A stretch of DNA of 64,000 bases from assembly GCA_902764915.1 (NCBI GenBank), contig CACWXY010000014.1, forward strand, positions 1-64,000, given 5' to 3'. This DNA comes from an uncultured Eubacteriales bacterium (lineage in GTDB: Bacteria > Bacillota > Clostridia > Christensenellales > Aristaeellaceae). Below are positions 17,139 through 26,090 of the stretch, piece by piece (position 1 is the first letter of the stretch; every line of letters starts with the position of its first letter). A program made the position numbers and the translations under genes. The notes under the pieces were generated by a model that was given only the letters and a program-made list of their open reading frames with translations, had not been told where the DNA came from and made no database searches.

Positions 17139-18569
17139 GTGAGAAAGGAAAAAAGACCGTCGCTGCCGGTGCGGATGCTGTCGCGCATGCACGGCATAGC
17201 CAGTCAGGCGCGCTTTTCCCTGACACTGCGGATTGCCGCGCGCTACTGTGTGGAGCTGCTGCGGACAGCCGGGCTGGCGTTCTGTGTGCTGGCGCTGTTT
17301 TTCATGGTACGCGAGTTTGCACAGATCAGAAGAACGGACGCGGCGTTCATGGAAACCGTGACGGAAAGCACGGCGCTTACGGACGCATCCTTTGCGGAGG
17401 TCCTGGACGTGCCCTGGTCCGAGGCCAGGGACTGGCGCTTTCGTCTGTCGCATCTGTTCCCGGACGGCTCGCTGCGCATACTCGGGCGCGTGGAGCCTGT
17501 GGGCGACGGCGAGACCGTGGTTCTTCTGCGGCATGACCTGACATGGATGTATACATGGATTGTCTGGGGCGTACTGGCCATGATGACCGCCGATATGCTG
17601 CGCATGATCTGTTTTCTCAGAAAGCATAACCGTCTGGACCGGACGGTATCGGCACCGATCCGGGAGATGACCGAGAAGACCGCCATGATCTCCGCGGACA
17701 ATCTATCGGACCGGCTGCAGGTGGAAGGGACCAAGAACGAGCTGCGGGATCTGGCCATGGTCATCAATTCCATGCTGGACCGGCTGGAGGTCAGCTATAA
17801 CAGTCAGAAGCAGTTTGTCTCGGACGCGTCCCATGAACTGCGCACACCCATTGCCGTCATTCAGGGCTATACGGATATGCTGGCCCGCTGGGGCAAGGAT
17901 GATCCCCAGGTGCTGGAGGAAGGCATTGAAGCCATCTCCCAGGAGACGGCGAGCATGAAGGACCTGGTGGAGGATCTGCTGTTCCTGGCCCGGCATGACA
18001 AGAAAACCCTGATCATGGAAATGAATGAGTTCGATCCCACGGAAGTCATGCAGGAAGTGCGCCGGGAAACGGAAATGGTCAATCCCACAGCCCAGCTGTA
18101 TTCGGAAGCCATGGAGCCGTTTACCATGCAGGCAGACCGCAACCGGGTCAAGCAGCTGATGCGGATTCTCCTGGACAACGCGGTCAAGTATTCCCCGGAC
18201 GGCGCGGTGATTCATCTGTCCCTGAAGAAGAAAGGGGACAGCGCGGTATTCACGGTCCGGGATGAGGGCCAGGGGATCTCGGCGGAGGATATGCCGAAGA
18301 TCTTTGACCGGTTCTACCGCTCGGACGCGGCGCGCAAGCGCGAGAGCGGCGGGCACGGCCTGGGCCTTTCCATTGCGCGGATCATTGTCCTGGCCCATGG
18401 CGGACGGATTCATGTGCGCTCCAAGCCCGGGCAGGGAACCACTTTTACCATTGAACTCCCCCTGAAGCAGGCCATCAGCGGCGTGCAGGAAGTCGCGGTG
18501 GAGGAAAAGCCGAAAAAGCGCCCGCGCCATATGCGAAAGGCGAAGGCGGCAGAAGTGCATATTGCGTGA
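17139..18569 (+). CDS. Sensor histidine kinase
   Basis: 476 aa. TM1 is about residues 42-58 and TM2 about 136-160, enclosing an extracytoplasmic sensor of about 75 residues. Next come HAMP (about 160-222), HisKA with His232 in SDASHELRTPI, and HATPase with Asn347 (LLDNAVKYSP), DEGQGIS and GHGLGLSIA. The basic C-terminal tail (KPKKRPRHMRKAKA) is unusual. It starts with GTG after GGGGAAGGAAT. It is the partner of the preceding regulator; the signal is unknown. Confidence 0.95.
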   Translation: MRKEKRPSLPVRMLSRMHGIASQARFSLTLRIAARYCVELLRTAGLAFCVLALFFMVREFAQIRRTDAAFMETVTESTALTDASFAEVLDVPWSEARDWRFRLSHLFPDGSLRILGRVEPVGDGETVVLLRHDLTWMYTWIVWGVLAMMTADMLRMICFLRKHNRLDRTVSAPIREMTEKTAMISADNLSDRLQVEGTKNELRDLAMVINSMLDRLEVSYNSQKQFVSDASHELRTPIAVIQGYTDMLARWGKDDPQVLEEGIEAISQETASMKDLVEDLLFLARHDKKTLIMEMNEFDPTEVMQEVRRETEMVNPTAQLYSEAMEPFTMQADRNRVKQLMRILLDNAVKYSPDGAVIHLSLKKKGDSAVFTVRDEGQGISAEDMPKIFDRFYRSDAARKRESGGHGLGLSIARIIVLAHGGRIHVRSKPGQGTTFTIELPLKQAISGVQEVAVEEKPKKRPRHMRKAKAAEVHIA

Positions 18570-18575
18570 CAGCAA

Positions 18576-18608
18576 AAGAGAGCCAGGACATGTCCTGGCT
18601 CTTCGTTT
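18576..18608. terminator. Convergent bidirectional terminator
   Basis: AGAGCCAGGACATGTCCTGG and its CTCT continuation form a perfect 24-nt palindrome (about 18579-18602) with A- and T-rich flanks, between the converging histidine kinase and D,D-carboxypeptidase genes. Confidence 0.8.
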
Positions 18609-20082
18609 ATTTGAGATGACGCCGGATGACCCGCGGGATATGCCCGCTGCTGCGCTTCCTCCGCCGGTGCAGGAACAGTATCAGCTGAATCAGAGCAAAG
18701 ATGCACAGCGAGAAGAGGAAGATAAACAGGAAGATATCGGCGGTGAGCGGCGGGAACGGGTTCGGGTCCGCCAGTGTGTCCGCCCAGATCTCCTCCACGG
18801 TCCGGGGCATGTTTTCCCTGACCGCTACGGAGCGCGATGCCACCAGGTTATAGATGACGGGATCACCGGTATCGAGGAAGTAGGTCATGGTGCCCATGAC
18901 TTCGCCCGCATCCACAGGCGCCTTGAAGTCGCGGCTGTACTGTATCAGTACAGTGGACTTCAGTCGGTTGGCCATGGCGGTAATAGCGTCCTTTGTGGCC
19001 GTGATCCGCGCACGCGCGGCATCCGTGGCATTCTGCGCCACGCATGTCAGGCGCACCCGGCCCATGTCCGCATCGTTCAGGGAATAGGAACTGGTCTCAA
19101 TGGTAATGGGGTTCATGTTGTACAGGTCAATTGGGGTAATGCTGGTATACTGCGCGAACCCGTATTCCATGAGCTTGATCGTGTCCGCCCAGCGGGACTC
19201 GCGGCCGGCATACAGGACAACCGAGATCAGGTTAACGCCGTCCTTTTCCGCGGAACCCACAAAGCAGTATTGCGCGGCATCCGTGGTACCGGTCTTGACG
19301 CCGTTGGCATAGGGATAATAGTAGCGGTTCGCTTTCTCTTCCGTGCCCGGGTCAAACAGTTCATTGGTATTGGTAATGGTCCGGGCTCTGGTAAGATTGG
19401 TCTTGGGAAGCGTATAGGTATAAGTGTTTACGATATCCCGGAACAGGTCCAGCTTCATGGCCTCCCGTGTGATAATCGCCATATCCCGCGCCGTCGTATA
19501 GTGATAGGGATCCGTATAGCCATGCGCGTTGGCGAAGTGCGTGCTGGTACAGCCCATGATCCGGGCGGTAGTGTTCATCAGCTCCACAAAGTTCTCAATC
19601 GTTCCCGAGACCGTCTCAGCGATGACATTGGCGCCATCATTGGCGGAGAGCAGCATGGTGCCGTAGAGCACGTCAATGAGCGGCATTTCCTCGCCGGCCT
19701 GCAGCTTCATGGTAGTCGAGTCTGCGGGAACATTGACCGCGCGCTCGGAGGCTGTGACGGTCATATACAGGTCCTCCACACAGGTAAGGGCCAGATAGAC
19801 AGTCATGATCTTGGTCAGGGAAGCCGGGTGCCGCATTTCATCGGCGTTCTTTTCAAATATGAACTCGCCGGAGTCCGCTTCCATCAGGATGGCAGACCAG
19901 CCGTAGAGCTGATCCGTTTCCAGGTTCTCCGGGTGCTCGGCGTCATACTTCGGCGCGTCCGGGGACAGCGTAGGCTTGGGATAGAGATCCGGCGTGGCGG
20001 TCGGACGGCTATTGGCGGCCAAGGCCGGAAAAGCGTTCAGGAGAAGTCCTGCCGCCAAAAGGCATGCGAGCAGTCGTCGCAG
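18607..20082 (-). CDS. D-alanyl-D-alanine carboxypeptidase (S11, DacF/PBP5-like)
   Basis: 491 aa from the proposed start. Penicillin-binding motifs SLTK (SxxK), SAN (SxN) and KTG are all present in order. A C-terminal domain follows, then one membrane segment and a basic tail (LHRRRKRSS). It trims the fifth residue of stem peptides. The reading frame is closed upstream at 20091-20089. A CTG at 20082, about 8 nt after AGAAGGTG, gives the signal peptide MRRLLACLLAAGLLLNAFPA; the alternative TTG at 20058 would lack the basic n-region. It follows uppP with a 31-nt gap. Confidence 0.9.
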   Translation of the reverse strand: MRRLLACLLAAGLLLNAFPALAANSRPTATPDLYPKPTLSPDAPKYDAEHPENLETDQLYGWSAILMEADSGEFIFEKNADEMRHPASLTKIMTVYLALTCVEDLYMTVTASERAVNVPADSTTMKLQAGEEMPLIDVLYGTMLLSANDGANVIAETVSGTIENFVELMNTTARIMGCTSTHFANAHGYTDPYHYTTARDMAIITREAMKLDLFRDIVNTYTYTLPKTNLTRARTITNTNELFDPGTEEKANRYYYPYANGVKTGTTDAAQYCFVGSAEKDGVNLISVVLYAGRESRWADTIKLMEYGFAQYTSITPIDLYNMNPITIETSSYSLNDADMGRVRLTCVAQNATDAARARITATKDAITAMANRLKSTVLIQYSRDFKAPVDAGEVMGTMTYFLDTGDPVIYNLVASRSVAVRENMPRTVEEIWADTLADPNPFPPLTADIFLFIFLFSLCIFALIQLILFLHRRRKRSSGHIPRVIRRHLK

Positions 20083-20113
20083 AAAGCATCACCTTCTTTC
20101 CGGGAAGGAACCG

Positions 20114-20953
20114 TTATTTCAGAAAGCGCAGGATCTGCATGCCTTCCGGTGCCTGGAACAGGGGCAGCAGCGGGGAATGTCCCAGCTGCAGCACGAGAAT
20201 GGCCACAGCCAGCAGCGCGACATACAGCGCAAAGACAGCCATGGGCATCCGTACGATCATCCGCAGGAACCAGCGTATGGTGAGAATCCCGACCAGGGCG
20301 GCCAGCACCACACCGCAGACCGTGGGAATCAGTTCAATTTCCGAGAGCAGATTTTCCTCCAGGGCATGCTTGCCCTCCACCAGAAGCGAAGCGACCACAG
20401 CCGGCGCGCTCATCATAAAGGAAAACTTGGCAGCGGTCCTGCGGTCAAGCCCGGACAGCACGCCCCCGAATATGGTGGAACCGGAGCGCGAGATGCCGGG
20501 GAAGAGTCCGAAGCCCTGCATGATACCCATGGTAAGGGCATGGCGGACACCGACCGTGCTCTGCGGTTTGGTCTGCCGGCGGCTGAAGAAATCAATGCCG
20601 AGCAGCAGAAGGCTTGTCACAAAGAACATGGGTCCCAGGCACCAGCCCGAGTCCAGTGCGTCCATGTCAAAGAGCACATAGAAGACCAGCGCCGGCAGGG
20701 AAGCCAGGAAAAGAAGACGCAGGGTCGGGTTCTTGATGGGATGCGCAATCATGTCGATCCAGTCCTTCCAGAAGACCAGGAGAATCGGCACAAGCGTACC
20801 CACATGCAGCAGAATCTCAAAGATCTTGAAGGCCGGCGTGCTCTCCATCTGCAGGAGACGGCTGACCAGAAGCAGATGAGCGCTGGAGGAGATGGGCAGA
20901 AACTCGCCCAGTCCCTGAACGATGCCGAGTATGGCACCCTGAAGAATTGTCAT
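20114..20953 (-). CDS. uppP: Undecaprenyl-diphosphatase UppP (BacA family)
   Basis: 279 aa polytopic membrane protein. It has both family signatures: GIVQGLGEFLPISSSAHL near the start and FPGISRSGSTI near residue 165. It dephosphorylates undecaprenyl diphosphate to recycle the lipid carrier of wall synthesis. I chose ATG 20953 (GGAAAGGAAT upstream); the longer frame reads through the promoter. It forms a reverse unit with the carboxypeptidase. Confidence 0.95.
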   Translation of the reverse strand: MTILQGAILGIVQGLGEFLPISSSAHLLLVSRLLQMESTPAFKIFEILLHVGTLVPILLVFWKDWIDMIAHPIKNPTLRLLFLASLPALVFYVLFDMDALDSGWCLGPMFFVTSLLLLGIDFFSRRQTKPQSTVGVRHALTMGIMQGFGLFPGISRSGSTIFGGVLSGLDRRTAAKFSFMMSAPAVVASLLVEGKHALEENLLSEIELIPTVCGVVLAALVGILTIRWFLRMIVRMPMAVFALYVALLAVAILVLQLGHSPLLPLFQAPEGMQILRFLK

Positions 20954-20996
20954 AGGCAAGGGATTCCTTTCCGGTTTAGTGGCTTGCGCCGGGGAA

Positions 20997-21025
20997 AGTA
21001 TACCAAAAATGCGGCGCGCAGTCGA
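20997..21025 (-). promoter_or_regulatory. Promoter for uppP
   Basis: On the reverse strand: TCGACT (21025-21020), a 17-nt spacer and TATACT (21002-20997), with an extended -10 (TGG). Confidence 0.6.
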
Positions 21026-21057
21026 CAGCTTTTGCAAATCCGGCGCAGGGATCACTC

Positions 21058-21086
21058 TTGCGAAGACAAAGTTTCCGTAATAAGAT
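21058..21086 (+). promoter_or_regulatory. Promoter for the DMT transporter operon
   Basis: TTGCGA at 21058-21063, a 17-nt spacer and TAAGAT at 21081-21086, upstream of the DMT/TtcA/MBL genes. Confidence 0.5.
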
Positions 21087-21115
21087 GAACGCCGCGGATA
21101 AAAGGAGGAATGCGG

Positions 21116-22057
21116 ATGCGAAAGCTTGGAGGCGGCGCGCTGGGGTATGTGCTGCCGGCAGTCTTCTGTAACCTTCTCTGGGGAAGCGCCATTCCCGTGA
21201 TTAACCTGGGCTACCGCGCGTTCGGCATCGGCGCGGGCATGACATCCTCACAGCTGGCCTTTGCCGGGCTCCGGTTTCTTCTGGCCGGTCTGCTGACGCT
21301 TGCCTATACACGCCTGCGCACGGGAAAGCCGGTGCGCCTGTCAGCGGAAGGCATCCGGGACGCCTGTGTGCTGAGCCTTGTGCAGACGATACTGCAGTAT
21401 GTGTTCTTCTATATCGGCGTGGCACGCACTGCCTCGGTGGAGGCTTCCATTATTCAAGGGCTCGGCGCGTTTGTGTCCATACTTATTGCCAGCTTTGTAT
21501 TCCGCTACGAGAGAATGAATGCCGGCAAGTGGCTGGGCGGGCTGATCGGTATTCTGGGGATTGTGATACTGAACCTGCGCGCGCAGGACGCGCAGACAGA
21601 CCGGCAGCTGGTGGGCCCTGTGTGCCTTGTGCTGTCCATGGTCTCCTCTGCCGCCAGCACGGGACTGATCAAGCGCTATGGAAAGCGGCATGATCCGGTG
21701 GTGCTGTCCGGTGCGCAGTTCGTGATCGGCGGGCTGTGCATGACATTGCTGGGCTTCAGCCTTGGTGGACGCCTGGAAACGGTATCGCTCCGCGGCTGTG
21801 CCATCCTGGGCTATTTGGCCTTTCTGTCCGCGGCGGCCTATGCCGTCTGGGCATGGCTTCTGACCCGGTGGCAGGTATCAAGGATTGCGGTATTCATGTT
21901 CCTGCAGCCGATCTTCGGCGTGCTGCTGGGACTCGTGCTCGTGCGGCAGCGGCTGACGCTGCCCCTGTGGCAGTACGCGCTGGCCACGGTCTGCATCAGC
22001 GCCAGTATACTGCTTGTCAATCGAGCTGCACAGGAGGGAAAGCATGCAGGAAAATGA
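21116..22057 (+). CDS. EamA-type DMT-superfamily permease
   Basis: 313 aa with ten hydrophobic segments in two EamA repeats (ASVEASIIQGLGAFVSILIA in the first half, FMFLQPIFGVLLGLVLV in the second). The family exports or imports small metabolites; the substrate is unknown. ATG 21116 is 7 nt after AAGGAGG; the in-frame ATG at 21110 is only 1 nt from it. It overlaps the next gene by 14 nt. Confidence 0.85.
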   Translation: MRKLGGGALGYVLPAVFCNLLWGSAIPVINLGYRAFGIGAGMTSSQLAFAGLRFLLAGLLTLAYTRLRTGKPVRLSAEGIRDACVLSLVQTILQYVFFYIGVARTASVEASIIQGLGAFVSILIASFVFRYERMNAGKWLGGLIGILGIVILNLRAQDAQTDRQLVGPVCLVLSMVSSAASTGLIKRYGKRHDPVVLSGAQFVIGGLCMTLLGFSLGGRLETVSLRGCAILGYLAFLSAAAYAVWAWLLTRWQVSRIAVFMFLQPIFGVLLGLVLVRQRLTLPLWQYALATVCISASILLVNRAAQEGKHAGK

Positions 22058-22898
22058 CTTATTCGCCAGGCACATCCGGGCGCAGTTTACGGATACTATA
22101 TGGGAAAAGTTCGTCGAGGGCATCCGGACCTATCACCTGCTGGAGCCGGGCGACAGGGTCTGCGTATGCATATCCGGCGGGAAGGACAGCATGCTCCTGG
22201 CCAAGCTTATGCAGATGCTGGAGGCCGAGGGCACGTCTGACATTACGGTCCGTTATCTGATCATGGATCCCGGCTATAATCCGGAGAACCGGCAGAAAGT
22301 GGAGGAGAACGCCCGTCTGCTGGGGATCCCTTATACACTGTTTGAAAGCGATATCTTTGCGGTCGCCAATCATCAGGAAAAGAATCCCTGCTTTCTGTGT
22401 GCGCGCATGCGCCGCGGCTTTCTGTACGCGCGAGCGCAGGAGATGGGCTGCAACAAGATCGCGCTGGGGCATCACTTTGACGATGTCATCGGCACAACGC
22501 TCCTGAGCATGTTCTATGGCGGTCAGCTGCAGGCCATGCTTCCGCGGCTGAAAGCGAGAAACTTCCCGGGTATGGAGCTGATCCGTCCGCTGTATCTGGT
22601 GCATGAGGAGGACATCATACGCTGGCGGGACGCCATGCATCTGACCTTTATCCAGTGCGCCTGTCGGTTTACGGAGGAGAGCGAGCGCAGGGGCGAGACG
22701 CATACGGACTCCAAGCGCCTGGAGGTCAAGCGTCTTCTGAAGGAGCTGCGCAGGACGCACCCCGATGTGGAGGAGAACCTCTTCCGCAGCCTGCATCACC
22801 TGGAACTGGACACCATGGTGGGCTGGAAGTACAAGGGCAGGACCTATTCCTTCCTGGACATGTATGACATGCGGGACGGGAAAGAAACGGAGGCGTAG
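22044..22898 (+). CDS. TtcA-family PP-loop tRNA 2-thiocytidine-type enzyme
   Basis: 284 aa. The PP-loop SGGKDS is at residues 44-49, CxxC (Cys116, Cys119) is in NPCFLCARMRRG, and a third Cys lies near IQCACRF. This three-Cys layout would hold a 4Fe-4S cluster as in TtcA. GHHFDDVIGTTLLS is also typical. It adenylates and thiolates tRNA; the exact position (C32 or another) is not shown. ATG 22044 follows AGGAGGGAAAGC. Confidence 0.88.
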   Translation: MQENDLFARHIRAQFTDTIWEKFVEGIRTYHLLEPGDRVCVCISGGKDSMLLAKLMQMLEAEGTSDITVRYLIMDPGYNPENRQKVEENARLLGIPYTLFESDIFAVANHQEKNPCFLCARMRRGFLYARAQEMGCNKIALGHHFDDVIGTTLLSMFYGGQLQAMLPRLKARNFPGMELIRPLYLVHEEDIIRWRDAMHLTFIQCACRFTEESERRGETHTDSKRLEVKRLLKELRRTHPDVEENLFRSLHHLELDTMVGWKYKGRTYSFLDMYDMRDGKETEA

Positions 22899-22903
22899 CG
22901 CAG

Positions 22904-23770
22904 ATGTGGGTATCGGACGAATGCTTTCTGCTGACGGGGCCTACCAATATCGGGCTGGTCAGGACCGGGGAAGGACAGGCCGTTCTGATCGACAGCGGCG
23001 GGGATGACAGCAGCGGCCGCAGGATCCGTAAAGCACTGGAAGCGGAAGGGCTGACGCTGCAGGCGATATACAATACGCATTCGCATGCGGATCATATCGG
23101 GGGCAATGCGTTCCTGCAGACGCGCCTCGGCTGCCGCATCTATGCGCCGGACCGGGAAACCGCCTTTGTCAGACAGCCGTCACTGGAGATACATATGCTC
23201 TATGGCTCGCCCGCGCCGGATGAGTTCAATCACAAGATCTTTGTAGCCAGGGAAAGCCAGGCGGAGCCGCTTTCCAGCGCATCCCTTCCGGAGGGCATGC
23301 AGGTGATTCCGCTGCCCGGGCATTCCATGGATATGGTGGGCTTCCGGACGCGGGAGGACATTGTGTTTCTCGCGGACTGCCTGGTGAGCCATGAGACGCT
23401 TTCCAAGTATGCGATCAGCTATCTGTGGGACCTGGACCGGTACAAGGAGACACTGCAGCAGGTGTGCGGGATGCAGGCGCGACTGTTTGTGCCCGCGCAT
23501 GCCGTGCCGTGCACGGATATCCGGCCCCTGGCCATGGAAAACCTCCGGCATGTGGCGGATACGGAGGAGAAGATCCTGGAACTGTGCCGGGAGCCGGCCA
23601 CCTGGGAGACGCTTCTGCGGGGCATATTCCTGTCGGACGGATTGCATATGACGGCTGCGCAGCATGTGCTGGTGGGTTCCACGCTCAAGGGATACCTGAC
23701 AAGTCTTGTGTCCCGAGGCGCTGTGCGCTACTTTTTTGAGGATGCGCGCATGCTCTGGGAGCGTATCTGA
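22904..23770 (+). CDS. MBL-fold metallo-hydrolase
   Basis: 288 aa. The metallo-beta-lactamase motif HSHADHIGG is at residues 59-67. GHSMDMVGF provides a further His, FLADCLVS the bridging Asp and VPAHAV the last His. It is glyoxalase II-like with a winged C-terminal extension (TWETLLRGIFLSDGLHMTAA). The substrate is unknown. It is 5 nt downstream of the TtcA-like gene. Confidence 0.85.
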   Translation: MWVSDECFLLTGPTNIGLVRTGEGQAVLIDSGGDDSSGRRIRKALEAEGLTLQAIYNTHSHADHIGGNAFLQTRLGCRIYAPDRETAFVRQPSLEIHMLYGSPAPDEFNHKIFVARESQAEPLSSASLPEGMQVIPLPGHSMDMVGFRTREDIVFLADCLVSHETLSKYAISYLWDLDRYKETLQQVCGMQARLFVPAHAVPCTDIRPLAMENLRHVADTEEKILELCREPATWETLLRGIFLSDGLHMTAAQHVLVGSTLKGYLTSLVSRGAVRYFFEDARMLWERI

Positions 23771-23823
23771 CAGGATTTACGCTATTCCTGACAGAAGGGG
23801 AAGATTTTGGCATGCCAATGTGA

Positions 23824-23829
23824 TATAAT
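23824..23829 (+). promoter_or_regulatory. Extended -10 promoter for ychF
   Basis: A perfect TATAAT at 23824-23829 is preceded by TG and one base (extended -10). No convincing -35 is seen. A GC-rich hairpin (CGCCC..GGGCG, around 23889-23914) lies in the leader. Confidence 0.6.
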
Positions 23830-23944
23830 ACGCGTTGTGTATGCTTTTTTATCGGGTATGCAGGAACTGGCCGTTGAATGGCGGCTAGCGCCCTGCGGCG
23901 CAGAGCTGCGGGCGTGATAAAGACTGAAGGAGTGGAACTACCAT

Positions 23945-25045
23945 ATGAAGCTTGGTGTTGTCGGACTGCCCAATGTTGGAAAGAGTACCCTGTTTAACGC
24001 GATTACCCAGACCAGCAATGCGCAGGCGGCAAACTTTCCGTTCTGTACCATTGAACCGAATACCGGTATTGTCATGGTCCCTGACCATCGTCTGGATGTG
24101 CTGGACGCCATGTATCATCCCAAGAAAGTGACGCCCACCACGATTGAGTTTGTGGATATCGCGGGCCTGGTAAAGGGCGCCAGCCGTGGGGAAGGCCTGG
24201 GCAATAAATTCCTCAGCCATATCCGCGAAGTGGATGCGATTGTCCATGTGGTGCGCTGCTTTGACGATCCCAATATTATCCGTGCGGACTGCTCCTCGGA
24301 CCCGGTCAGCGATATTGAGACGGTGAACCTGGAACTGATCTTTGCGGATATGGAGACTGTACAGCGCCGCCGAGACAAGGCCCAGCGCGCACTACACGGC
24401 GGGGACAAGCAGGCGCAGATGGAAGACGCGCTGTGCCGGCGTATGCTGGTGCATCTCGAAGGCGGCCATCCCGCACGTACGCTGGAGATGAGCGATGATG
24501 AGCGCGCCGTGGTTGACAGCTGGTTCCTTCTGACCACCAAGCCGGTGATCTATGCGGCCAATATTGCCGAGGAAGACCTGGGCAAGGACGAAAGCGAGAT
24601 CCAGGACCTGGACAAGGTCAAGGCGATTGCCGAAAAGGAAAACGCGGAAGTACTGGTGATCTCCGCCGCCATCGAGGAGGAGATCTCGCAGATGGATGCC
24701 GAGGAGAAAGCCGAGTTCCTGGCTGACCTGGGCATCGGGCAGAGCGGTATGGAGCGCATGATTACCGCGTGCTATCATCTGCTGGGCCTGATTTCCTTCC
24801 TTACTGCCGGCGAGGACGAGTGCCGCGCCTGGACCATCCGCCGGGGCACCAAAGCGCCGCAGGCCGCCGGGAAGATTCACACGGACTTTGAGAAGGGCTT
24901 TATCCGCGCGGAGGTGGTTCCCTTTGACACCCTGCAGGAGCTCGGCTCCATGGCCGCCTGCAAGGAAAAGGGCCTTGTGCGCTCGGAAGGTAAGGACTAT
25001 GTGATGAAGGACGGGGATATCGTTCTGTTCCGTTTCAATGTCTGA
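23945..25045 (+). CDS. ychF: YchF/OLA1-family P-loop ATPase
   Basis: 366 aa, the normal length. G1 GLPNVGKSTLFNA is at about 7-19, DIAGLVKGASRGEGLGN is the G3 region, and NIAEEDL replaces NKxD, explaining the family's ATP preference. The C-terminal TGS domain (TIRRGTKAPQAAGKIHTDFE) is present. It is a ribosome-associated ATPase. The Leu in GLPNVGKS is typical of YchF. Confidence 0.96.
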   Translation: MKLGVVGLPNVGKSTLFNAITQTSNAQAANFPFCTIEPNTGIVMVPDHRLDVLDAMYHPKKVTPTTIEFVDIAGLVKGASRGEGLGNKFLSHIREVDAIVHVVRCFDDPNIIRADCSSDPVSDIETVNLELIFADMETVQRRRDKAQRALHGGDKQAQMEDALCRRMLVHLEGGHPARTLEMSDDERAVVDSWFLLTTKPVIYAANIAEEDLGKDESEIQDLDKVKAIAEKENAEVLVISAAIEEEISQMDAEEKAEFLADLGIGQSGMERMITACYHLLGLISFLTAGEDECRAWTIRRGTKAPQAAGKIHTDFEKGFIRAEVVPFDTLQELGSMAACKEKGLVRSEGKDYVMKDGDIVLFRFNV

Positions 25046-25057
25046 TCGGGAGGCTTT

Positions 25058-26068
25058 ATGAGCAGGCTTAGCTATGCAGTCAAGCGCGCCGTAAAAATGG
25101 ACTACCGCAGGATGTGGCAGACCACGGATTACCTGAAAAAGAAGAGCGGCAAAAGCCGGACATGGCTGATGAAGGACATGCTGCGCTGCGCGCTGAAGTA
25201 CAATGCGGGGTATATGGACTATAAGATTGCGGAGATGTACCGTCTCACGGATGCGCAGAAGCAGACCGTCATCACCCGCGGGATTTCCAATTCCATTGTC
25301 CGGCGGATGAACGACAAGGCGTACTGGCACTTCTTTGACGACAAGACGCAGTTCAATGAGAAGTTCGGCAAGTATGTGCACCGCGACTGGATTCTCATCG
25401 GTCCGGACACGGACCTTACGGCGCTGCAGTCCATGATGGACCGGCATCCCGCGCTCATCGGAAAGCCCCTGGAGGGCTCCAGCGGGCAGGGGATCTACAA
25501 GTATGAAAAGAAGGACTGGCAGGACGGTGCCAGGGCGTTTCATGAAAAGCTGTGCGCTGACGGCATCGGGATTCTGGAAGAGATCGTGATTCAGCACCCG
25601 CAGATGGCACGCCTGTGCCCGACCTCTGTCAATACCTGCCGTATCGCGACGCTGCTGGGCGATAAGCAGCAGGGGATCGTCTACGCGTTCCTGCGCATCG
25701 GCAACGGAAAGGTCATGGATAACGTGGACTGCGGCGGCATGGCAGCGCGCATTGACCTGGATTCAGGCAAACTGCTGACGGTCGGCGCGGATAAAGCGGG
25801 CAATACCTATGAAAAGCATCCCATGACAGGCACGTCCATCATCGGGTTTGAGATTCCCTTCTGGGAAGAAGCAAAGGCCATGTGCCTGGAAGCCGCGCAG
25901 ATCGTGCCGCAGCTGCGTTTTGTGGCATGGGATGTGGCGATTACGGAGAACGGACCTACCTTTATTGAGGGAAATTCCTTCCCCAGTCATGCCGTGCCCC
26001 AGTTTGCGGCGCATTATCCGGACGGCATCGGTATTCTGCCGGAATTCAGAAAGTTTATTGACGTATGA
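25058..26068 (+). CDS. Sugar-transfer-associated ATP-grasp protein
   Basis: 336 aa. ATP-grasp features: IGKPLEGSSGQGIYKYEKK (ATP-binding Lys and Gly-rich loop, about 142-160), EEIVIQHPQ, and the metal-binding end WDVAITENGPTFIEGN (Asp, Glu and Asn near 300-313). It resembles the ATPgrasp_ST family found near glycosyltransferases and capsule genes; the reaction is unknown. It is 12 nt after ychF (CGGGAGGCTTT) and 22 nt before a secreted protein. Confidence 0.8.
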   Translation: MSRLSYAVKRAVKMDYRRMWQTTDYLKKKSGKSRTWLMKDMLRCALKYNAGYMDYKIAEMYRLTDAQKQTVITRGISNSIVRRMNDKAYWHFFDDKTQFNEKFGKYVHRDWILIGPDTDLTALQSMMDRHPALIGKPLEGSSGQGIYKYEKKDWQDGARAFHEKLCADGIGILEEIVIQHPQMARLCPTSVNTCRIATLLGDKQQGIVYAFLRIGNGKVMDNVDCGGMAARIDLDSGKLLTVGADKAGNTYEKHPMTGTSIIGFEIPFWEEAKAMCLEAAQIVPQLRFVAWDVAITENGPTFIEGNSFPSHAVPQFAAHYPDGIGILPEFRKFIDV

Positions 26069-26090
26069 ATAGGACGCGGAGGTGATGGAA

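Noticed and set aside
21110..21115. Earlier in-frame ATG of the DMT transporter
   Set aside because: It is 1 nt from the Shine-Dalgarno sequence; ATG 21116 has ideal 7-nt spacing.
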